DNA of 64,000 nucleotides from NCBI RefSeq assembly GCF_014836885.1, contig NZ_JACSPY010000003.1, positions 186,001 through 250,000 on the forward strand, written 5' to 3'. The DNA comes from Brevibacterium gallinarum (GTDB taxonomy: Bacteria > Actinomycetota > Actinomycetes > Actinomycetales > Brevibacteriaceae). Of this stretch, positions 57,201 to 64,000 are shown piece by piece (within the stretch, counting starts at the first letter, position 1; each line of letters starts with the position of its first letter). The position numbers and the translations under genes were made by a program. The notes beneath the pieces are model-generated. The model ran no database searches. It had not been told where the DNA came from and saw nothing but the letters and a program-made list of their open reading frames with translations.

Positions 57201-57846
57201 GGCCGAGGTCCTTCGACAGGCGCAGCAGGTCCTTGACGACGCGTCGCTCGATCGTCAGACCGTGGTCCATGATCTCGCAGTAGTAGTTGTTCTTGCCGAA
57301 GATGTCGCGGAACTCCGCTGCGGCTCTGACGGCTTCGTCGTACTGACCGAGTCGCAGCCGCGTCTGCACTTCTCCCGAGGGGCAGCCGGTGGTGGCGATG
57401 AGGCCTTCGGAGTACGTGTTGAGCAGCTCGCGATCCAGGCGCGGGTACTTCGCGAATGCGGAGTCCAGACTGGCCAGCGAGGATGCCTTGAAGAGGTTGC
57501 GCATGCCGGTGTTGTTCTCCGCCAGCAGCGTCTTGTGCGTATAGGCACCGCCGCCGGAGACGTCGTCGCCGCGCTGGCTCTCATCAGTGCGCCACTTCAC
57601 GCGGGTCTTGTCGGTGCGCGCGGTGCCCGGAGTCAGGTAGGCCTCAACGCCGATGATCGGTTTGATGCCGGCGTCGGTGGCCTGCTTCCAGAAGTCGAAG
57701 GCGCCGAAGAGGTACCCGTGGTCGGTCGTGGCGATCGCGTTCATTCCCGAGGCCTTCGTCGCCTGCATCAGGTCGCCCAGGCGGGCGGCCCCATCGAGCA
57801 TCGAGTACTCGGTGTGCACGTGCAGGTGTACGAAGTCCTCAGCCAC
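54274..57846 (-). CDS. dnaE: DNA polymerase III alpha subunit DnaE1
   Basis: Replicative polymerase, 1190 residues. N-terminal PHP domain opens FVHLHVHTEYSMLDGAARL with its metal-binding His residues. The polymerase core has GPGRGSGAGSMVAYAL and PDFDVDFDDRRRGEVIDY, with catalytic Asp residues. KAHSAAYGLVSYWTAYLKAHYP lies later, followed by a helix-hairpin-helix region and an OB-fold near residue 1000. GTG start with AAAGAGGA. It corresponds to DnaE1, the essential replicase of actinobacteria. The error-prone DnaE2 lacks this context. Confidence 0.97.
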   Translation of the reverse strand: MAEDFVHLHVHTEYSMLDGAARLGDLMQATKASGMNAIATTDHGYLFGAFDFWKQATDAGIKPIIGVEAYLTPGTARTDKTRVKWRTDESQRGDDVSGGGAYTHKTLLAENNTGMRNLFKASSLASLDSAFAKYPRLDRELLNTYSEGLIATTGCPSGEVQTRLRLGQYDEAVRAAAEFRDIFGKNNYYCEIMDHGLTIERRVVKDLLRLSKDLGLPLVATNDLHYTHESDAKAHEALLALQSGSKLIEPTYDQGGSRFAFSGSGYYLKTPAEMRALFKEMPEACNNTLEIAERCEISFDTSANYMPQFPCPPGEDETSWLVKEVEKGLHYRYPNGIPDDVRKQADYELDVIISMGFPGYFLVVADFINWSKENGIRVGPGRGSGAGSMVAYALRITDLDPLEHGLIFERFLNPDRVSMPDFDVDFDDRRRGEVIDYVTEKYGDERVAMIVTYGTIKTKQALKDSARIMGKPFSLGEKLTKALPPAVMAKDIPLADIEEPQAPRYGEAGEFRELLETDPEARETFETAKGLEGLKRGWGVHAAGVIMSSDPIIDVIPIMRRFQDGQVITQFDYPTCEGLGLIKMDFLGLRNLTIISDAIENIRLNKDFELDLEHLALDDEESYKLLSRGDTLGVFQLDGGGLRGLLRMMRPDNFEDISATIALYRPGPMGADSHTNFALRKNGLQEITPIHPELAEPLAEILDTTYGLIIYQEQVMAIAQKVAGYSLGQADILRRAMGKKKKAELDKQQVGFFGGMKERGYSEAAAQALWDILLPFSDYAFNKAHSAAYGLVSYWTAYLKAHYPAEYMAALLTSVGDNKDKLALYLSECRRMHITVLPPDVNESANSFTPVGDDIRFGMGAVRNVGGNVVQGIVEARQDKGKFTSFNDFLDKVPSQVCNKRTIESLIKAGAFDSLDHNRRSLVEIHEEAVDAVIGVKRQEAAGQFDLFAGLGEEDESSFAVKIPERTEWEKKELLAFEREMLGLYVSDHPLNGLEDILQSESEGSIAQLLDPENKRPDGSQTKICGMITQVSRKVSKNSGRPYAIVTIEDLEASMEVMFFGDTYEPVATLLTNDLVITVTGRIRRSDDRPTSLMAMSMTIPDVTDRADRPLYVSMPVERCTPDLVENLKMILQANPGQTEVRLCLTNRERTTIMRLDRGLRVTADPSLFGDLKGLLGPSCLTAPATTSIF

Positions 57847-57949
57847 GGATCCTCTTTCTCACAGTCGGCATGTCCCGCTCCCGGCGACGCACACCAGTCT
57901 AGCGATCATCAGGGACATCGCGGCTGTGAGGTGGACCCGTTTCGCGTGT

Positions 57950-58879
57950 TCAGCCTTGGGCGACGCGCAGCCGGTCGAGGGCGGTCTGCAGATCCTCGGG
58001 ATAGTCGCTGGTGAACTCGACCCACTCCCCTGTCTCCGGGTGCGTGAATCCGAGTTCGACGGCGTGCAGCCACTGGCGTTCGAGGCCGAGCTTCTTCGCC
58101 AGCACCGGGTCAGCGCCGTAGGGCAGGTCACCGCAGCAGGGATGCTTGGTGGCGGCCATGTGGACGCGGATCTGGTGGGTGCGGCCGGTCTCCAGCTGGA
58201 CTTCGAGCAGGGTTGCCGAGCGGTAGGCTTCGATGACCTCGTAGTGGGTCACGGCATGCTTGCCGTCGGTGCGCACGGCGTAAAGCCCGTCGCGGCGCAG
58301 GTTGCGGCCGATCGGCGCTTCGATCGTGCCGATGACAGGGTCGGGAAGTCCCTGGACGAGCGCGTGGTAGGTCTTCTTCACCGTGCGCTGCTTGAATGCG
58401 CGTTTGAGCACGGAGTACGCGTGTTCGCCCTTGGCGACGACCATGACGCCGGAGGTTCCGACGTCGAGGCGGTGGACGATCCCCTGGCGTTCGGCCGCAC
58501 CCGAGGTGGCGATGTCGTATCCGGCGGCGACGAGACCGCCGATGACGGTCGGGCCGTGCCATCCTGCCGCTGAGTGGGCGGCCACTCCGATCGGCTTGTC
58601 GACGACGACGAAGGCGTCGTCGTCGTAGATGATGCGCATGCCCGGCACCGGCTCGGCGTCGATGCCCAGGGGTTCGGGTTCGGCTGGCATCTTCACGTCG
58701 ATGCGGGATCCGGCGATGAGCCGCTCGGACTTGCCGACGACGGCGTCGTCGACGCGCACGCCGTCATCGGCGGCGATGGCTGCTGCCGCGGACCGGGACA
58801 GGCCCAGCAGCCGGCTGAGGGCCACATCGACCCGTTCGCCTTCGAGGCCTTCGGGAACGAGGAATGATCGCTCGGTCAT
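57950..58879 (-). CDS. rluD: RluD-family pseudouridine synthase
   Basis: 309 residues. N-terminal S4 RNA-binding domain ([20 protein letters not shown], then [15 protein letters not shown]), then the catalytic domain with [15 protein letters not shown] holding the catalytic Asp, and [14 protein letters not shown]. It makes pseudouridines in 23S rRNA helix 69 or a similar site. The ATG overlaps the lspA stop by four bases. The order lspA-rluD-dnaE is widespread in actinobacteria. Confidence 0.95.
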   Translation of the reverse strand: MTERSFLVPEGLEGERVDVALSRLLGLSRSAAAAIAADDGVRVDDAVVGKSERLIAGSRIDVKMPAEPEPLGIDAEPVPGMRIIYDDDAFVVVDKPIGVAAHSAAGWHGPTVIGGLVAAGYDIATSGAAERQGIVHRLDVGTSGVMVVAKGEHAYSVLKRAFKQRTVKKTYHALVQGLPDPVIGTIEAPIGRNLRRDGLYAVRTDGKHAVTHYEVIEAYRSATLLEVQLETGRTHQIRVHMAATKHPCCGDLPYGADPVLAKKLGLERQWLHAVELGFTHPETGEWVEFTSDYPEDLQTALDRLRVAQG

Positions 58880-59430
58880 GGCTGCGCTCGCGCCTCCTCT
58901 GTAGGGGTGTCATGGTCGCCGCGTGGTGACTTGTCGTCTCCGGCCGCGGTGCCGTCGACACTGATGTTGCGCAGGGTCGTGAGCACGATGGTCACGGCCG
59001 CCGCCGAGATCGCGATGTCGGCGACGTTGCAGACGAAGAAGTACAGGTCGATGAAGTCGACGACGGCGCCGTGGAAGAAGCCCGGCGGCCTGAACAGCCG
59101 GTCGACGAGGTTGCCGGTCAGACCTCCGAGCAGCAGCCCCAGACCGGCCGTCCATGCGCGGGACCCAAGCCTGCGGCTGAGGACGAGGATGGCGATGAAG
59201 ACGCCGATGGCGATGAGAGCGAACAGCCAGGTGGTGCTCTCTCCCATGCCGAGAGCAGCACCGGGATTGCGGTAGAACGTGAAGCCGGCGAGTTCGCCGA
59301 TGACCGGGATGCGCTCACGGCCTTCAAGCGTCTGGACTGCGATGAACTTCGTCAGCTGGTCGACAGCGAGCACGGCGAGAGCGATCGCGAACAGCACGAT
59401 GCGCAGACGTCGGCTGCTCGTCTGCGGCAC
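58876..59430 (-). CDS. lspA: Prolipoprotein signal peptidase LspA
   Basis: 184 residues, four transmembrane helices. Catalytic Asp residues lie in [22 protein letters not shown] and [14 protein letters not shown], the two diagnostic motifs. It cleaves the signal of lipoproteins after lipidation, which the L,D-transpeptidase and amidase of this window would need. GTG start with GAGGAGG seven bases before. The C-terminal 30 residues are hydrophilic. Confidence 0.96.
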   Translation of the reverse strand: MPQTSSRRLRIVLFAIALAVLAVDQLTKFIAVQTLEGRERIPVIGELAGFTFYRNPGAALGMGESTTWLFALIAIGVFIAILVLSRRLGSRAWTAGLGLLLGGLTGNLVDRLFRPPGFFHGAVVDFIDLYFFVCNVADIAISAAAVTIVLTTLRNISVDGTAAGDDKSPRGDHDTPTEEARAQP

Positions 59431-59500
59431 GGGCGTCCTCCTCGGTTCGGTGATTCAGCTGTCCATCATACCGATGACCAGCAGCTTCGCACACACGCGC

Positions 59501-59532
59501 AACGGCCGGCCGCCCGATGGCGGCCGGCCGTT
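59501..59532. terminator. Terminator downstream of wag31
   Basis: 14-bp perfect inverted repeat AACGGCCGGCCGCC with GGCGGCCGGCCGTT around CGAT. Confidence 0.85.
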
Positions 59533-59578
59533 CCGGCGGGATCTGCTGACTCAGCGCAGGTGAGTCAGATCAGGTGCC

Positions 59579-60448
59579 TCAGATCGAGTGACCCGGCTGC
59601 TGATTGCCGCCGAGAGTCTCCGGGGCCAGCGATCCGGAGTTCTCCAGGTCGCGCAGCTGATCGGTCAGGTAGCTCTTGAGGCGGGTGCGGTACTGGCGCT
59701 CGAAGTTCTGCAGACCGTCGATCTCACGCTCGAGGCTGGTCTTCTGGCTCTCCAGGGTGCTGAGGGTGTCGTCGCGCTTCTTCTCAGCGTCCTTGACGAT
59801 CTGGTCGGCTTCGGTGCGGGCCTCGGAGATGAGCTTATCGCGGGTGCGCTCACCTTCGGCGACGTGCTCGTCGTGCAGGCGCTGTGCCAGCGAGATGAGG
59901 CCGTGGGCGTCCTGGTCACCTCCGCCTGCTCCACCGGCGACAGCGCCGACGGCGGCACCGGTGCCGGCTGCGGCGGCGTTGGAGCCGTAGCCGTTGGCGG
60001 CAGCGCCCTGCTGGGTCTGCTGCGGCTTCTCGTCAGCCTGCTCACGCGGTGCGTCGGCCGACTGCTGCGGGGCGACCAGCGGCGAGGCGGCCTGCTCCTT
60101 CTTCTCGTCGGCGGCCGGGGCCTCGTTGACGTCCTGCTCCGGCACGGCGGCGGGCATTGCCTGGGTTGCCTGGGGGTCCTCAGCCGGCTGCTGGGCGGCC
60201 GGCTGCGATCCGATCGTCTGGGCGCCGGTCTGCTCGGTGCCTGCAGCACCCTGACCCTGGCTCAGCTCCTGGTTGCGCTGCTCGCACGCCGAGAGCTTCT
60301 GACGCAGCTCGTCGTTCTCCTGGTAGAGGCGACGGAGTTCAAGGACGACTTCATCGAGGAAGTCATCGACTTCCTCCTGGTCGTATCCCTCGCGGAACTT
60401 CACATGCTGAAACCGCTTATTGACAACATCTTGAGGCGTAAGCGCCAT
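59579..60448 (-). CDS. wag31: Polar growth protein DivIVA/Wag31
   Basis: 289 residues. The N-terminal DivIVA domain MALTPQDVVNKRFQHVKFRE with YDQEEVDDFLDEVV inserts into curved membrane at the poles. A first coiled coil (LRRLYQENDELRQKLSACEQ) is followed by a long Gln/Ala/Pro-rich linker at residues 70-175, then a second long coiled coil (AEKKRDDTLSTLESQKTSLEREI). It recruits the wall-synthesis machinery to the cell poles. AAGGTGG precedes the ATG. About 265 bases upstream are AT-rich with a GTATAACAG stretch, probably its promoter. Confidence 0.96.
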   Translation of the reverse strand: MALTPQDVVNKRFQHVKFREGYDQEEVDDFLDEVVLELRRLYQENDELRQKLSACEQRNQELSQGQGAAGTEQTGAQTIGSQPAAQQPAEDPQATQAMPAAVPEQDVNEAPAADEKKEQAASPLVAPQQSADAPREQADEKPQQTQQGAAANGYGSNAAAAGTGAAVGAVAGGAGGGDQDAHGLISLAQRLHDEHVAEGERTRDKLISEARTEADQIVKDAEKKRDDTLSTLESQKTSLEREIDGLQNFERQYRTRLKSYLTDQLRDLENSGSLAPETLGGNQQPGHSI

Positions 60449-60706
60449 GAGGCCACCTTCGATCGGAAATCGTCTTTACTCTACTGTTATACAACAGATG
60501 TCGATGCCACTGTACAGCAACGCCGGCTTATTTGTCGTGCAGGCCTTGCCATGATTCGCATCATAATACGCCTTGCCCTTCAGCCGGGTCTCGATCACCG
60601 GGCGCGGCGCGGAATCCATCACGTGCTTGATATTGCAGTTCTGTCACATTCACACGAGGCGAATAGCTGTGTGCAGAGTCCGGCTGCGGCTTTCACAACC
60701 GCGAAA

Positions 60707-60725
60707 AGGGAATGTCACATTCCCT
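60707..60725 (-). terminator. Terminator-like hairpin overlapping the yggT stop codon
   Basis: AGGGAA with TTCCCT around TGTGACA, followed by TTTC on the minus strand. The loop contains the yggT TGA at 60715-60717. Confidence 0.5.
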
Positions 60726-61014
60726 GGGCTGCCAGGCTGAAGAACACGCCGGCGAGGATCTGGACTGCGATGAACACGAGGATGAAGCCCAGGTCCAGAG
60801 AGATCTGGCCCAGGCGCAGCGGCGGAATGATCCGGCGCACAAGCTTCACCGGCGGGTCGGTGAGCGTGTAGATGATCTCGGCGAGCACGAGGATGAAGCC
60901 GGTGGGCCGCCAGTCTCGCGCGAAGACCTGGATGAGGTCGATGACGACGCGCGCCAGGAGCACGAAGACGTACAGGCTCAGAGCCTGGCCGATGATCCAA
61001 AACAGCAATGACAC
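60715..61014 (-). CDS. yggT: YggT family membrane protein
   Basis: 99 residues with two transmembrane helices (LFWIIGQALSLYVFVLLARVVID and FILVLAEIIYTLTDPPVKLVRRIIPPL, then a third hydrophobic stretch LGFILVFIAVQILAGVFFSL). The TDPPVKLVRRIIPP motif is diagnostic. Role unknown, and always near sepF and divIVA in the division cluster. GTG start with CAGGAGAAG upstream. A hairpin at 61040-61071 partly separates it from sepF. Confidence 0.92.
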   Translation of the reverse strand: MSLLFWIIGQALSLYVFVLLARVVIDLIQVFARDWRPTGFILVLAEIIYTLTDPPVKLVRRIIPPLRLGQISLDLGFILVFIAVQILAGVFFSLAAQGM

Positions 61015-61039
61015 GAAGGCTTCTCCTGAGGGAACGCAG

Positions 61040-61071
61040 ACGGCGGACTACATTCAAGCGTAGTCCGCCGT
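61040..61071. terminator. Hairpin between sepF and yggT
   Basis: 12-bp inverted repeat ACGGCGGACTAC with GTAGTCCGCCGT around ATTCAAGC. Confidence 0.8.
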
Positions 61072-61115
61072 TGCCGTGAATGCCGAACCGGGAGCCGCAG
61101 CTGCGGCCAGCCGCC

Positions 61116-61622
61116 TCAGCTCTGATTGAAGAAGCTGGCCTGGTGGTCGCCTGCGGCTTCTTCGGTCGATACCTCGATCGACTCGGGAGTGAGAAGGAAC
61201 ACATTGTTGGTGACCTTCTCGATGGATCCGCGCAGGCCGAAGATGAGGCCGGCGGAGAAGTCGACGAGGCGCTTGGAGTTCGCTTCGTCCATCGCCGAGA
61301 GGTTCATGATGACCGGCACGCCGTCACGGAAGGCGGTGCCGATGGCTTTGGCGTCGTTGTAGCTGCGGGGGTGGATCGTCTGAATGCGCTGCATGGCGGT
61401 GGCCGGTGCACTTTCCACAGGACGAACGGACGGGCGGATCGGAGTGACAGCAGCTGCCGGCGGCTCGAACGGCTCGGGTTCGGCTTCGAGGCTGTCGTCA
61501 GCGTAGTCGTCGTACTCGTCCTCGTAGGTACGGCGCTGTTCGGTGGGCTGATGACGCAGGTCCTGCTCGTCGTAGTCCTCGACGAATCCCAGGTAGCTGC
61601 CGATCTTCTTGAGAGCGGACAT
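61116..61622 (-). CDS. sepF: Cell division protein SepF
   Basis: 168 residues. N-terminal membrane-binding helix MSALKKIGSYLGFV, an acidic linker with many Tyr/Asp/Glu, then the conserved core from about residue 75 (RIQTIHPRSYNDAKAIGTAF, VIMNLSAMDEANSKRLVDF, GLRGSIEKVTNNVFLLTP). It tethers FtsZ to the membrane, a job done by FtsA elsewhere. ATG 61622 is chosen for GAGGAG six bases before. The yggS gene that often lies between pgeF and sepF is absent. Confidence 0.95.
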   Translation of the reverse strand: MSALKKIGSYLGFVEDYDEQDLRHQPTEQRRTYEDEYDDYADDSLEAEPEPFEPPAAAVTPIRPSVRPVESAPATAMQRIQTIHPRSYNDAKAIGTAFRDGVPVIMNLSAMDEANSKRLVDFSAGLIFGLRGSIEKVTNNVFLLTPESIEVSTEEAAGDHQASFFNQS

Positions 61623-61750
61623 GGGCGACTCCTCGTGATTGCGGGCGTCCTTCGCGGTTCGACATGCAAAGGTCTTAGTGAGAACGTACCCCACCGGCAG
61701 GTGATGGCCGGGAAAGCGCTGCGGGCGTGTCGAAAGTTCGGGTGAAGTTC

Positions 61751-62515
61751 TCACCGCGGCTGTGCGGCAGGCTCCATCCAGATGACTCCGGCGAAGCGGC
61801 CGGTGACGGCGTCGCGCCGGTAGGAGAACAGGTCGGGACTGTCGTAGGTGCAGGCGGAGACCCAGCGCTCGAGCCGCACGCCTTCCCGCCGCAGCTGCTC
61901 GGCGACTCCGGCGGCGACGTCGATGGCTGGGGTGCCTTCGGCTGAGACCGAGGCGGCAACCGGTTCGATCGCTGCGATCTCCTCGCGCAGCTCGACCGGC
62001 ACCTCGTAGCGCCGCGGTGAGATCGATGGGCCGATGATCGCCGAGATGCTCTGCGCCCCGCGCTGCCGCATCGCCTCGATGGCGGCGGTGACGACACCGG
62101 CGGCCATGCCCTGACGCCCAGCGTGGACGCTGGCGATGACCCCGGCATCAGGGTCGGCCAGCAGCACCGGGGTGCAGTCGGCGACGAGGACGGCGAGCCC
62201 GAGGTGGGTCGATGAGGTCACCTGGGCGTCGGCTTCGACGGTGTCGAGCGGGACGGAGGCATTGAGCTCGTCGAGGGCCACAGAGTGCACTGCGGTGCCG
62301 TGGACCTGTGAGGTGAAGCTCAGCCGGTCGGCCTGCAGTCCCAGGACCTGGGCGAGCATATTGCGGTTGGCTGTCACTGCGGAGTCGTCGTCGCCGACTC
62401 CGCGCCCGAGGTTGAGGGAGTTGTAGGGGGGAACGGAATAGCCGCCCCATCGGTCCGAGAACGCCGCGTGGGCAACGCGGTGGGTTCCCGGAACGACGAA
62501 GCGGCTGTGCAGCAT
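61751..62515 (-). CDS. pgeF: Peptidoglycan-editing/purine-nucleoside enzyme PgeF (YfiH, laccase domain)
   Basis: 254 residues of the multicopper-like YfiH family. Motifs: FSDRWGGYSVPPYNSLNLG, TSQVHGTAVHSV with one metal His, and VLVADCTPVLLADPDAGVIASVHAGRQG with the Cys and second His. The family has been reported as a purine-nucleoside enzyme and, in E. coli, as an editor of peptidoglycan precursors. Its place between ftsZ and sepF is conserved. ATG start follows the ftsZ stop by 14 bases. Confidence 0.93.
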   Translation of the reverse strand: MLHSRFVVPGTHRVAHAAFSDRWGGYSVPPYNSLNLGRGVGDDDSAVTANRNMLAQVLGLQADRLSFTSQVHGTAVHSVALDELNASVPLDTVEADAQVTSSTHLGLAVLVADCTPVLLADPDAGVIASVHAGRQGMAAGVVTAAIEAMRQRGAQSISAIIGPSISPRRYEVPVELREEIAAIEPVAASVSAEGTPAIDVAAGVAEQLRREGVRLERWVSACTYDSPDLFSYRRDAVTGRFAGVIWMEPAAQPR

Positions 62516-62529
62516 GGGCCGTTCCCGTC

Positions 62530-63816
62530 TTATTTGAGGAAGTCGGGGATGTCGAGGTCGTCATCGAAGCTGTCGACCTTCTCATCCGGCAGCTCCCGCG
62601 GAACCGGGGCTGCGGAATCTCCGCTGGAACCTGCCGCAGCCTGCGCATCGTCAGATCCGCTCGATGAGGACTCGTCCGAGCGCAGGCTGTACGGGCCCGC
62701 CTGGGCACCGGAGTCGCTGCCGGCAGCACCTGCTGCTGCGCCGGTGCCTGCGGCTGCCGCGCCGAGGGCTGCGGACTGGTGACCGGATTCGCTGCGGCCG
62801 GAGTCTGCAGAGCGGCGCTCATCCGAGGACTTGCCGGCTGCCAGTGACGGTGAGCCCTCCACAGCGCCGACCGGGGTGTCGAAGCCGGCGGCGATGACGG
62901 TGATGCGGCATTCGTCGCCGAGGTTGTCGTCGATGACGGTTCCGAAGATGATGTTGGCTTCCGGATGCGCGGCTTCCTGCACGAGGCGGGCGGCCTCGTT
63001 GATCTCGAACAGGCCGAGATCGGACCCGCCCTGGATGCTCAGCAGCACGCCGTGGGCGCCTTCGATGCTGGCTTCGAGCAGCGGCGAGGCGATCGCGGCC
63101 TCGGCCGCCTGCACAGCACGGTCGTCGCCGACGGCTGAGCCGATGCCCATGAGAGCCGTGCCGGCGTCCTGCATGACGGACTTGACGTCGGCGAAGTCGA
63201 GGTTGATCATGCCCGGCGTCGAGATGAGGTCGGTGATGCCCTGGACGCCCGAGCGCAGCACCTCGTCAGCGGACTGGAACGCCTCGATGACGGAGACGTT
63301 GCGGTCCGAGATCGACAGCAGCCGGTCGTTCGGGATGACGATGAGGGTGTCGACTTCCTCGCGGAGGTCGGCGATGCCCTTCTCGGCCTGGGCCGAGCGG
63401 CGCCGGCCCTCGAAGGTGAAGGGGCGGGTGACGACGCCGATGGTCAGCGCGCCGAGTCCGCGGGCGATGCGGGCGACGACCGGTGCCGCACCGGTGCCGG
63501 TGCCGCCGCCTTCGCCAGCGGTGACGAAGACCATGTCGGCGCCTTCGAGCGCTTCGGTGATGGCCTCTTCGGAGTCCTCTGCGGCCTTGCGGCCGATCTC
63601 CGGGTCGGCTCCGGCGCCGAGCCCGCGGGTGAGGTCGCGGCCGATCTCGAGCTTGAGGTCGGCTTCGGAGAGGAGCAGCGCCTGTGCGTCGGTGTTGATT
63701 GCGATGAACTCGACGCCCTTGAGGCCGACGTCGATCATCCGTTGGACAGCGTTGACACCGCCGCCGCCGGTACCGGCAACCTTGATGTCCGCTCCGGATT
63801 GTGGGAATTCAGCCAA
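62530..63816 (-). CDS. ftsZ: Cell division protein FtsZ
   Basis: 428 residues. GTP-binding signature [21 protein letters not shown] near residue 105, [14 protein letters not shown] near 60, the T7 loop [15 protein letters not shown] near 205, and a Ser/Ala/Gly-rich linker to the C-terminal [12 protein letters not shown] that binds SepF. The start codon is TTG, seven bases after AGAGGA. No ATG or GTG fits nearby. In the first glycine loop the usual KVVGVGGGG is KVAGTGGGG. All partner proteins for septation (SepF, SepH, Wag31) are in this window. Confidence 0.96.
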   Translation of the reverse strand: MAEFPQSGADIKVAGTGGGGVNAVQRMIDVGLKGVEFIAINTDAQALLLSEADLKLEIGRDLTRGLGAGADPEIGRKAAEDSEEAITEALEGADMVFVTAGEGGGTGTGAAPVVARIARGLGALTIGVVTRPFTFEGRRRSAQAEKGIADLREEVDTLIVIPNDRLLSISDRNVSVIEAFQSADEVLRSGVQGITDLISTPGMINLDFADVKSVMQDAGTALMGIGSAVGDDRAVQAAEAAIASPLLEASIEGAHGVLLSIQGGSDLGLFEINEAARLVQEAAHPEANIIFGTVIDDNLGDECRITVIAAGFDTPVGAVEGSPSLAAGKSSDERRSADSGRSESGHQSAALGAAAAGTGAAAGAAGSDSGAQAGPYSLRSDESSSSGSDDAQAAAGSSGDSAAPVPRELPDEKVDSFDDDLDIPDFLK

Positions 63817-63975
63817 GTCGGTTTCCTCTTTCGACGCATCGGGCCCATGCGGGCGTGTGGGCCTATTTTGCCTTCATGTCGACGCTATGGCCCGCTCCCC
63901 CTCAGCGCAACTCTCGCACGCGGTGTGTCGAAAGCTTCTGCCCCTGCGGCCCCCATCGGATCGCCGGCCGGGCGC

Positions 63976-64000
63976 TCACGAGGTGACCGGCACCTCGGGC
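63976..64000 (-). CDS. Possible 3' end of ftsQ, cut by the window edge
   Basis: Only seven codons and a stop are visible, reading PEVPVTS. The gene upstream of ftsZ in actinobacteria is usually ftsQ, so position alone suggests this. The sequence is too short to confirm. Confidence 0.25.

Overview
This window comes from the chromosome of a high-GC Gram-positive bacterium (Actinomycetota). The evidence is the GC-rich codon use, the Wag31/SepF/SepH/FtsZ division set, a coproporphyrin-type haem pathway ending in HemQ, a fused CydDC exporter, the families DUF3000, DUF3093, DUF3710 and DUF4193, and many GTG starts with leaderless -10 elements. Gene order points to the Micrococcales. Brevibacterium or a relative is my guess from memory and is not proven here. 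I saw no rRNA, tRNA, insertion sequence, prophage, CRISPR array or obvious recent island. The window is core chromosome.

Layout. 0-5 kb: the end of an iron-sulfur oxidoreductase, then uppS-recO (minus), a small membrane protein, and leuA behind a leucine leader peptide. 5-11.7 kb: a DUF6636-like surface protein, an L,D-transpeptidase, a RibD-like reductase, malate dehydrogenase, an alpha/beta hydrolase, msrB and an ElaA-like acetyltransferase. 11.7-15 kb: hemE-hemG-hemQ. 15-21 kb: HutD, TspO, a flavin reductase, DUF3000, RNase D and dxs. 21-25.4 kb: acnA with a complex control region, and an RNA methyltransferase with an RGG insert. 25.4-31.5 kb: a KimA-like permease divergent from two TrkA/RCK proteins, an OB-fold protein, DUF3710, dut, DUF3093 and DUF4193. 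This block matches the order around ceoB/ceoC and dut in Mycobacterium. 31.8-34.7 kb: a small coiled-coil protein, ferrochelatase and sepH.

34.8-42.4 kb: the cydA-cydB-cydDC oxidase operon, divergent from a BlaI repressor and M56 protease pair. 42.4-47.3 kb: parE, an amidase and sigA. 47.6-54.2 kb: DUF4192, a spermidine-synthase-like methyltransferase, helD, nrdR and hisD. 54.3-64 kb, all on the minus strand: ftsZ, pgeF, sepF, yggT, wag31, lspA, rluD and dnaE1, the classical division and cell-wall end of the dcw cluster.

How it fits together. HemE, HemG, HemH and HemQ make one coproporphyrin-dependent haem route, and haem feeds the cytochrome bd oxidase of the cyd operon. UppS, LspA, the L,D-transpeptidase, the amidase and the FtsZ/SepF/SepH/Wag31 set serve the envelope and division. 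The most interesting signals lie outside the genes: a leucine attenuator before leuA, stacked palindromes before acnA, short tandem repeats at several convergent gene ends (some carrying stop codons), and a recurrent leaderless promoter layout.
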